The notes below the pieces were generated by a model, which saw only the letters and a program-made list of their open reading frames with translations, was not told where the DNA came from and did no database searches. From the NCBI GenBank assembly GCA_963665735.1, contig OY762444.1, forward strand, positions 3,038,001-3,102,000: DNA of 64,000 nt. The letters run 5' to 3'. This DNA comes from CATOSK01 sp963665735. GTDB lineage: Bacteria; Chloroflexota; Dehalococcoidia; Lucifugimonadales; UBA3495. A program made the translations under genes and the position numbers. Positions 58,048 to 64,000 of the stretch are shown one piece after another (within the stretch, counting starts at the first letter, position 1; each line of letters opens with the position of its first letter).

Positions 58048-58491
58048 TTGAGACCCCGAAAGTTGTTCCTGATTTGGCCCCTGCTGGCCCACGTCGCTGC
58101 CTGGGTCGCCTTCTTGTGGATTGCCTTTTGGCCTTTCGCCTACCAGGGGGTCAGCGTCCAGGAGGGCAGCGACGAGACGCCCCAGGTGACTCACGTATCG
58201 GCGTCTTTCGTCGAGGAAAATGGTATTGGGGCGCTGCTTCCCATGACGGTTCCAGTGATTTTGACCGGTCTGGCATTGCTATTGGTATGGCGCTGGAGCC
58301 CGGGGCGGTGGGCCAAAGTCATACTCCTATGGCTGTTGGCCCTGGATGCCGTCGGTTTCTGCATCCTGGGAATGTTGTCCTTCGGGATTCTTTTCGTGCC
58401 GGCGGCTTTGGCTTTGGTTATCACGGCTATTGTCGGCGCCTTCCAAGCTCCACCTTCCAACGGCGGTTATAGTCAACCCATCGGCAAATAA
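58048..58491 (+). CDS. Small integral membrane protein of unknown function
   Basis: 147 residues from a TTG at 58048 (no strong site upstream; the start is uncertain). Four hydrophobic segments: LFLIWPLLAHVAAWVAFLWI, LLPMTVPVILTGLALLLVW, VILLWLLALDAVGFCILGM and FGILFVPAALALVITAIVGA. The loop between the first two, SVQEGSDETPQVTHVSASF, is probably outside. No family recognised. Lies between two metabolic genes with no operon partner. Confidence 0.6.
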   Translation: MRPRKLFLIWPLLAHVAAWVAFLWIAFWPFAYQGVSVQEGSDETPQVTHVSASFVEENGIGALLPMTVPVILTGLALLLVWRWSPGRWAKVILLWLLALDAVGFCILGMLSFGILFVPAALALVITAIVGAFQAPPSNGGYSQPIGK

Positions 58492-58675
58492 TCGGGATAC
58501 CATCGCCGTCCGCTGACAATCGCCTCCCTACCACACCGCAGCCCGGAAAGGCGGGAACAAGGCGGGGTGGGCGTGTTATTATTCGGGGCAATCGGGGTTA
58601 AACGTAACGCGCAAGAAGGCTGCGGCTGCTGTCCTCAAATCGGGGCAACGGGCCGGGGCCTGGGGGAGTAAGGAT

Positions 58676-60319
58676 ATGGTCAGTCAAGGGGCGCAAACTT
58701 CATCCATGCGGAACGGACGGGGGGAATTTCACGACCTGGGCAGTTACGACGTTATCGTCATCGGGGCCGGGGTTACCGGGCTTTACAGCCTATACCGGCT
58801 GCGGGAGTTGGGGTTTTCGGTGCGGAGTTTCGAGGACGGCGACGGCGTGGGCGGCACCTGGTATTGGAACCGCTATCCCGGCGCCCGTTTCGACTCGGAA
58901 AGCTACAGCTACGGCTATTCCTTTTCCGAAGAGCTTTTGCAGGAATGGGACTGGAAAGAGCTTTATTCGGGCCAGCCGGAAAACGAGCGTTACCTGAATT
59001 ACGTCGCCGACAAGTTTGACCTGCGGCGGCATATCGAGTTCAACGCCCGCATCGCATCGGCCACCTACCAGGAAGACGAAAACCTGTGGCTGGTGGAAAC
59101 GCAGGATGGGCGGCGGGCCAGGGGGCAATTCCTGATAACGGCGGTGGGGCTGCTGTCGGCACATTACGTTCCCGACTTCGCGGGGCTGGAGGACTTTCAA
59201 GGCCCGTGGTGTCACACCGGGCGTTGGCCCAGGGAAGGGATGGACCTGGCCGGCAAGCGGGTGGGGGTGATTGGCACCGGGGCAACGGGAGTCCAGCTAA
59301 TCACCGAAATCGCCAGGGAAGTGGGCCACCTGACGGTTTTCCAGCGGACGGCCAACTACTGCGCACCGCTGCGGAACCGGCTGATTGACGACGAAATGCA
59401 GCGGGAAATCAAGGCCAGCTACCCGGAGATTTTCAGGAAGTGCATGGAAACGGCGGGTTCCTTTGTCCACGAGTTTGATTCCCGCTCAGCCCTGGAAGTG
59501 TCCGATGAGGAACGTCAGGCGCAGTACGAAAATCTGTGGGCCGAACCGGGTTTCAAGAAGTGGCTGTCCAACTTTTACGACGTGATGCTGCCCGGCGAGG
59601 CCAACGAGGACTATGCCGAGTTTGTCCGCAACAAAATCCGGGAGCGGGTGCATGACCCGGAGGTGGCGGAAAAGCTGGTTCCCAAAGACCATCTGTTTGG
59701 CTCCAAGCGGTTGCCCTGCGAAAGCGGCTACTACGAAGTTTACAACCAGGACAACGTGCTGCTGGTGGACGTGCGGGAGGCGCCGATAGAGCGCATCACT
59801 CCCACGGGACTGCGTACCGCCGACGGAAAGGAGTACGAACTGGACGTTATCATCTTCGCCACCGGGTACGACGCCGTTACCGGGTCGCTGAACCGCATAG
59901 ACATCCGGGGCATTGGCGGAGAGCTGCTGCGGGACAAGTTCGCCGGCGGGCCGCGCACCTACATGGGCATCCAGAGCGCGGGATACCCCAACCTGTTCAC
60001 CGTCAACGCCGCCTCGGTGGGCAACTTTGTGCGGGCCGCCGAGCCGCTGGTGGACTGGATAAGCGAGTGCATCCGCTACGTCCGGGACAACGAATATATG
60101 CGGATTTCGCCGACGCCGGAGGCGGAAGATGAGTGGGTGCGGCACGTGAACGAAGACGGGGAGAACATTCTCCGCAGCAAGGCCGATTCCTGGTTCGTGG
60201 GGGCCAACATTCCCGGCAAGGCGCGCGCCCTGCTGACCAGCCCGGACAGCGCGCCGGTGATGCGGGCCAAGCGGGCGGAAGTGGCGGCCAACGGCTATGA
60301 GGGGTTTTTGCTGGAGTGA
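58676..60319 (+). CDS. Baeyer-Villiger-type flavin monooxygenase
   Basis: 547 residues. FAD site VIVIGAGVTGLYSLYRL, the cyclohexanone-monooxygenase-type region GGTWYWNRYPGARFDSESYS, the BVMO fingerprint FQGPWCHTGRWP (FxGxxxHxxxW), NADPH site VGVIGTGATGVQLITE, and IIFATGYDAVTGS. It inserts oxygen next to a carbonyl using FAD and NADPH. GGGAG precedes the ATG. Its stop overlaps the HtrA-like gene by four bases (ATGA), so the two are coupled. The last ~45 bases recur, altered, at 62797-62842. Confidence 0.93.
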   Translation: MVSQGAQTSSMRNGRGEFHDLGSYDVIVIGAGVTGLYSLYRLRELGFSVRSFEDGDGVGGTWYWNRYPGARFDSESYSYGYSFSEELLQEWDWKELYSGQPENERYLNYVADKFDLRRHIEFNARIASATYQEDENLWLVETQDGRRARGQFLITAVGLLSAHYVPDFAGLEDFQGPWCHTGRWPREGMDLAGKRVGVIGTGATGVQLITEIAREVGHLTVFQRTANYCAPLRNRLIDDEMQREIKASYPEIFRKCMETAGSFVHEFDSRSALEVSDEERQAQYENLWAEPGFKKWLSNFYDVMLPGEANEDYAEFVRNKIRERVHDPEVAEKLVPKDHLFGSKRLPCESGYYEVYNQDNVLLVDVREAPIERITPTGLRTADGKEYELDVIIFATGYDAVTGSLNRIDIRGIGGELLRDKFAGGPRTYMGIQSAGYPNLFTVNAASVGNFVRAAEPLVDWISECIRYVRDNEYMRISPTPEAEDEWVRHVNEDGENILRSKADSWFVGANIPGKARALLTSPDSAPVMRAKRAEVAANGYEGFLLE

Positions 60320-61770
60320 TGTTTTTGCGGGGGTTTGACGTGGGCCGGCTTGTGGCGATGGCCCTGGTTGCGTTGGCGGTGGTTGCCTGCGCGCCACCGC
60401 CGACGCCGGACATTGAGGCTACGGTGGAGGCCGCGGTGCGGGCGGCTCTGCCCAAGCCAACGCCTACGGTGACGCCGGACATTGCCGCCACGGTGGAGGC
60501 GGGGATTCAGGCGACCATGACCGCCGCGCCCACCGCTACGCCGCTGCCCACGCCGACAATGACACCGACGCCTACGGCAACACCCATACCTGCCCCAACC
60601 CCAACGCCTGCTCCCACGCCAAGACCTACTGCCACACCGGCGCCGACTCCCCAACCCACGCCGGCGCCAACCCGCACCATCGCCGACATGGTGGAAGAGG
60701 CCAAACTGGGCGTGGTGCGGATTAACACCGGCGGCGGCAACGGCTCCGGGTTCATCTTTGAGACCCGCCCATCGGACGGCAGCGCGCTAATCCTGACCAA
60801 CCATCACGTGATTGAGGGCTATGCGTCAGTGCGGGTTACGGTGTGGGATGCGATGACCTACGCCGGGCAGGTGCAGGGAGTTGACCCCCGGCGCGACCTG
60901 GCGGTGGTGCGGATTTGCTGCGGCAGTTTTACGGCCCTGCCGTTTGGCAACGCTCGCAGTCTGGGAGCCGGGTCTGAGGTGGTGGCCGTGGGGTATGCCC
61001 TGGGAATATCCGGCAGCGCGACGGTGACCAAGGGCATCGTGTCGGCCAACCGTTTCGACAACAATGACTCGCGATGGATGATACAGACCGACGCGCCAAT
61101 CAACCCCGGCAACAGCGGCGGGCCGCTGCTGACCACCGACGGCAGCGTCATCGGGGTCAACACTTTCAGGTGGGAGACTTCGGACAGCGGCCGGCCGGTG
61201 GAGGGTCTGGGATTCGCCGTGTCAGAGGTAACGGTGCAGGAACAACTGGCGGCGTTGAAGACGGGGAGGTATAGCGTTGTGCCAACGCCTTCGCCCACAT
61301 CCACGCCGGCACCTGAACAAGTCCGGTGGCAGACTTACATCAATAGCACACACGGCTACCACATCAGAGTGCCGGAGGACTGGTCGACAAATAATGTCAA
61401 CATGAACTATGTCCATTTTGACAACCCGGAGTTGTCCGCCGGGTTCGTAATAGAATCTTACGATTCGTGGGGTGGTTCAATCGACGACTGGGTTGATCGA
61501 TTCATCGAGAACACCAGGGAGTCCTACGAGAGTATGTTTCAACTACTCGAACGGGAAACGAAGGAAAATCCCTATGGTACAGGTGGGGCCATCGGGGCCG
61601 TTGTCTATCGTGCACAAGGAACTCCGGAAAACTGCGTTCAGCAGAATGAAGCACTATTCCTCATTACTTTCTCAAAGAGCTATCTCTTGGAATCCTGGAC
61701 GTGCCTGCACTCTTATGAGGAATATGAAGCGGTGCAGAAAGCTATTTTTGACAGTTTTACCATGCGATAA
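60316..61770 (+). CDS. HtrA/DegP-like serine protease lipoprotein with Pro/Thr stalk
   Basis: 484 residues. A signal peptide ends in a lipobox (AVVAC). PDIEATVEAAVRAALPKPTP and a PTPTPAP-type linker follow, then a trypsin-like domain with His in ILTNHHVIEGYASV, Asp in DPRRDLAVVRI and Ser in NPGNSGGPLLTT. There is no PDZ domain. A C-terminal domain of ~150 residues (HGYHIRVPEDW to the end, cysteines in NCVQQ and WTCLH) resembles the tail of the kinase at 2-1945. From about 61320 the DNA is less GC-rich, so this tail may have come separately. Membrane-anchored protease acting outside the cytoplasm. 12 bases ahead of the next gene. Confidence 0.88.
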   Translation: MMFLRGFDVGRLVAMALVALAVVACAPPPTPDIEATVEAAVRAALPKPTPTVTPDIAATVEAGIQATMTAAPTATPLPTPTMTPTPTATPIPAPTPTPAPTPRPTATPAPTPQPTPAPTRTIADMVEEAKLGVVRINTGGGNGSGFIFETRPSDGSALILTNHHVIEGYASVRVTVWDAMTYAGQVQGVDPRRDLAVVRICCGSFTALPFGNARSLGAGSEVVAVGYALGISGSATVTKGIVSANRFDNNDSRWMIQTDAPINPGNSGGPLLTTDGSVIGVNTFRWETSDSGRPVEGLGFAVSEVTVQEQLAALKTGRYSVVPTPSPTSTPAPEQVRWQTYINSTHGYHIRVPEDWSTNNVNMNYVHFDNPELSAGFVIESYDSWGGSIDDWVDRFIENTRESYESMFQLLERETKENPYGTGGAIGAVVYRAQGTPENCVQQNEALFLITFSKSYLLESWTCLHSYEEYEAVQKAIFDSFTMR

Positions 61771-61782
61771 AGGAGGACAACG

Positions 61783-62748
61783 ATGACCAATAGAGTTGAT
61801 TCTTGCCCGATTTGGGGAACTCAGGCTTCGGGGCACTATGACCAGAGGACGCGGGTTTGGCATATCGAGGAATCCCCCCGTGCTGGTGGAGGATATATCC
61901 TTGACCAAGTTCTGAACAATTCGGAACTCCGACAAATCTCGCAAGAACAAAAGGCCCGTCTGACAACTTGGCTTATAGACCAACGAACGATGGGAGATGA
62001 GCAGCCCCAAATATCCAAAGACATTATCGAGCGCGTCAAAACCCGTAACCCTCTTCCAGTTTACGAGCGGGCCGACAGACTGCTCCGATCCATAGCCAGC
62101 CAAGGGGCATTCGGCGAGTATGTTGAAGTGTCACCTGAAAAATCCCTTACCGCTCTAGCGTGGTCGGAATCTACTCGATGGGAAGAGGTTTACCGCCTCC
62201 TGGGATTTCTGCAACAAAAAGAGTGGCTATACGCGGGAACATTTCAAGAGAATATGTTCAAGGGTTACGTCACCGTGGACGGTCACAGCCGCATCGGAGA
62301 ACAACGAGTCAATGCCGATTCCACCCAAGCATTTGTGGCTATGTGGTTCGACGAAAGCATGACGGAATCTTACGTCAAGGGAATCCAGCCTGCTATCGAG
62401 GACGCAGGGTATAAGCCCAGGCGAATCGACGACAAAGAACATATCAACAAAATCGAGGATGAGATTATAGCCGAAATCCGCCGTTCCAGGTTCCTAGTAG
62501 CGGATTTTACGCATGGACGTGGAGGGGCCAGAGGTGGGGTTTATTACGAGGCGGGGTTCGCTCAAGGTCTCGGCTTGCCGGTAATTTTCACCTGTCGCAA
62601 AAGCCATGTGAAGAAATTGCACTTCGACACCAGCCACTATAACCATATCGTTTGGGAAACCCCTGATGACCTGCGGGAGAAATTAACGAACCGTATCCTC
62701 GCGGTAATGGGTGAAGGGCCTGGGGTACACACGCCCTTATCACGTTAG
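61783..62748 (+). CDS. Nucleoside deoxyribosyltransferase/TIR-like protein
   Basis: 321 residues with AAGGAGG seven bases before the ATG. The N-terminal ~185 residues are of unknown family. The C-terminal domain AFVAMWFDESMTESYVKGIQ, then AIEDAGYKPRRIDDKEHINK, EDEIIAEIRRSRFLVADFTH and GGVYYEAGFAQGLGLPVIFT, is the fold shared by nucleoside 2-deoxyribosyltransferases and TIR-like NAD- or nucleotide-cleaving proteins, with the Glu in YYEAG as the likely nucleophile. Such proteins are often found in defence loci. Codon use is AT-richer than the neighbours. It follows the HtrA-like gene in the same operon. Confidence 0.75.
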   Translation: MTNRVDSCPIWGTQASGHYDQRTRVWHIEESPRAGGGYILDQVLNNSELRQISQEQKARLTTWLIDQRTMGDEQPQISKDIIERVKTRNPLPVYERADRLLRSIASQGAFGEYVEVSPEKSLTALAWSESTRWEEVYRLLGFLQQKEWLYAGTFQENMFKGYVTVDGHSRIGEQRVNADSTQAFVAMWFDESMTESYVKGIQPAIEDAGYKPRRIDDKEHINKIEDEIIAEIRRSRFLVADFTHGRGGARGGVYYEAGFAQGLGLPVIFTCRKSHVKKLHFDTSHYNHIVWETPDDLREKLTNRILAVMGEGPGVHTPLSR

Positions 62749-62764
62749 GGTTGCCGGCCAGTCG

Positions 62765-62842
62765 TCCCCGCCGGTGAAAGCACTGCCGTTTGCAGTGTCG
62801 GAGGTGGCCGCCAACGGGTATGAGGGGTTCTTGCGGGAATGA
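62765..62842 (+). pseudogene. Remnant of the 3' end of a Baeyer-Villiger monooxygenase gene
   Basis: The frame reads SPPVKALPFAVSEVAANGYE then GFLRE and TGA, against RAEVAANGYEGFLLE at the end of the intact gene at 60319. No upstream monooxygenase sequence is present, so it is a tail-only relic. Together with the intact 3' end it forms direct repeats around the HtrA-like and TIR-like genes. Confidence 0.72.
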
Positions 62843-62853
62843 TGGTGGGCTGC

Positions 62854-64000
62854 CTACGTTTCGACGCTGTTGGCGTTTGACGGCGCCCTTTTCAACCGCG
62901 CTACCAGCAGGAGCAAGGACGGCAGCACCAGCAGGGAAGCGACGCCGGCCATCAATACCATCACCGCCGAGATTATCCCGTAGGTTGAAAAGAGGGGCAT
63001 GGGGGCGAACCCCAAAACGGCGAATCCGACAATGCTGGATGCGGCGGAGCCGGCCAGGGCCGCGCCGGTGCCGGCGGCGGCAGTTTGCAACGCCCCCGGA
63101 GCGTCGGGATGCAGGGGCATTTCCTGGCGGAAACGCTGGGTCATGTGAATGGAAAAGTCTATGCCCACCCCGATGGATACGGCGGCGATGGTGGCGGTTA
63201 CGAAGTTTAGGCTGTAGCCGGTCAGGTACATGAAGGCGTACAGCCAGGACACCACCAGGCCGATGGGAAGGGTGGTCACCAGGGCATAGCTGACGGAACG
63301 CATCCAAAAGGCCAGCAGCAGGAAACAGGCGATGGCGGCCACCGGCAGGGATATGGTCAAGGCACGGGTGGTGGCGGCCAGAGTAGCTTCCCGGGTAAAG
63401 GGCGAGCCGGTTACGCCGGCCTCGGAAATGGTCGGCAGTTCCCGCAAGGGCGCCAAGTCCCGCTCCAATGACTCCCTGGCCGCTGCCAGGTTGGCCTGCT
63501 CTCTGGCGCCCAGAATGCCCAAGGTAATCACGGTGGCCTGTTCTTCGCCGTCCTGGGCCAGAATTTCCCCCACCTGGGCCGTATCATAAGCCAGGGTTTG
63601 CTCATCCAAAGGCACGCCGTTAGCCAGGATGTATTGGTAGGTGGCCCGCAGTTGCTCCTCGGTGTCGGGGATTCCGTCGCCGTCGTTGTCGGTGATGGCA
63701 GTCCCGGTAGCGTCCAATACGGCTTGCCGGGCCGTTTCCGACCCGGTGACGCGGCCCAGCAACTGGAACACCGTGCGACTGTATAGGAACACGCTGCCGT
63801 CCCGGGCGCTGGTCAGGTTCGGGTTGTCTCCAAAGCGTTCCAGCAGTTCCCGCAAACCCTGGAGAGACTCGGGGGCGGCCAGATTCCCCCGGAGGTAAAT
63901 GTTGGCCTGCTCGCCGGACAGGGAAGGGCTGATGTGCTGGTCCAGCTTGTCCACGCCAACCACGAATTCGGATTCCCGGTCGAAGAAGTCCTTTACGTCA
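62854..64000 (-). CDS. MMPL/RND-family exporter (SSD-type), partial, 5' end beyond window
   Basis: The frame is still open at 64000, so only the C-terminal ~380 residues are seen. DVKDFFDRESEFVVGVDKLD lies upstream of a periplasmic loop, then TRALTISLPVAAIACFLLLA, YALVTTLPIGLVVSWLYAF, YSLNFVTATIAAVSIGVGID with the sterol-sensing-domain-like FSIHMTQRFRQEM, and VLMAGVASLLVLPSLLLLVA. At least six membrane segments. HAE3/MMPL family pumps export hydrophobic compounds or lipids. The C-terminus RLKRAPSNANSVET is cytoplasmic. Confidence 0.9.
   Translation of the reverse strand, partial: DVKDFFDRESEFVVGVDKLDQHISPSLSGEQANIYLRGNLAAPESLQGLRELLERFGDNPNLTSARDGSVFLYSRTVFQLLGRVTGSETARQAVLDATGTAITDNDGDGIPDTEEQLRATYQYILANGVPLDEQTLAYDTAQVGEILAQDGEEQATVITLGILGAREQANLAAARESLERDLAPLRELPTISEAGVTGSPFTREATLAATTRALTISLPVAAIACFLLLAFWMRSVSYALVTTLPIGLVVSWLYAFMYLTGYSLNFVTATIAAVSIGVGIDFSIHMTQRFRQEMPLHPDAPGALQTAAAGTGAALAGSAASSIVGFAVLGFAPMPLFSTYGIISAVMVLMAGVASLLVLPSLLLLVARLKRAPSNANSVET

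Overview
The window is a GC-rich bacterial chromosome segment that most resembles a Chloroflexota genome of the SAR202/Dehalococcoidia type. This placement is inferred from gene content, not from a marker gene. The supporting content is: four luciferase-like (LLM) flavin monooxygenase loci, a double-domain CaiB/BaiF CoA-transferase, a crotonase, a Baeyer-Villiger monooxygenase, an archaeal-type PEP carboxylase, an HspR-led grpE-dnaK operon, selenocysteine use, and lipoproteins with Pro/Thr linkers. No rRNA and no CRISPR array are seen. One tRNA, Ser(UGA), is present.

Layout. 0-5 kb: a COG4248-like membrane kinase (5' end outside the window), a coiled-coil repeat protein with a nuclease-like tail, and an alpha/beta hydrolase with a Cys nucleophile. 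5-10 kb: a Gfo/Idh/MocA oxidoreductase, tRNA-Ser, a Pht5-like binding protein and a family-5 solute-binding lipoprotein. 10-15.2 kb: an accessory block with a DUF4411-XRE/ImmA pair, a VapBC pair, a TIR-like protein and an HsdS remnant. 15.2-28.2 kb: catabolic genes (FMN reductase, cupin, NIPSNAP, CaiB fusion, two LLM monooxygenases, HIT, crotonase, hydrolases, PEP carboxylase). 28.2-30.8 kb: a type II restriction-modification pair. 30.9-39.6 kb: an LLM monooxygenase, a peroxiredoxin-like protein with an in-frame UGA, gamma-glutamyltransferase, a DipZ-like thioredoxin, a frameshifted SsuD-like gene and a histone-deacetylase-family gene. 40-44.5 kb: the hspR-grpE-dnaK operon facing a zinc-ribbon gene across one HAIR-like operator, then a sulfite-oxidase-like gene. 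44.6-48.7 kb: a selenium locus with SelD (Sec in the catalytic position) and a UGSC-family selenoprotein whose upstream partner gene is split by an IS5-family insertion. 48.7-53.7 kb: a DUF433/DUF5615 pair and a three-gene methyltransferase-helicase-nuclease operon. 53.7-64 kb: quinone oxidoreductase, GreA fused to a recombinase-type SAM-like domain, a Sec-peroxiredoxin (PrxU), a metallo-beta-lactamase exonuclease, a Baeyer-Villiger monooxygenase, an HtrA-like lipoprotein, a deoxyribosyltransferase/TIR-like protein and the C-terminal part of an MMPL/RND exporter.

The most interesting signal is four genes with an in-frame UGA placed where a redox or catalytic Cys/Sec is expected (SelD residue 17, UGSC residue 99, Prx-like residue 45, PrxU residue 46). 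An ordinary gene caller splits or truncates all four. One of the four is SelD, which makes the selenium donor for the others. Other notable points are the symmetric divergent heat-shock operator, the GreA fusion, the split type III-like restriction system, and two short gene-end or gene-internal duplications flanking possibly acquired genes.

Intergenic spaces are dense in short dispersed palindromes of several families (REPIN-like ATTCCGGC/GCCGGAAT hairpins, CCCTCCCC/GGGGAGGG hairpins, GTAGGGGC/GCCCCTAC palindromes) and two MITE-like elements.
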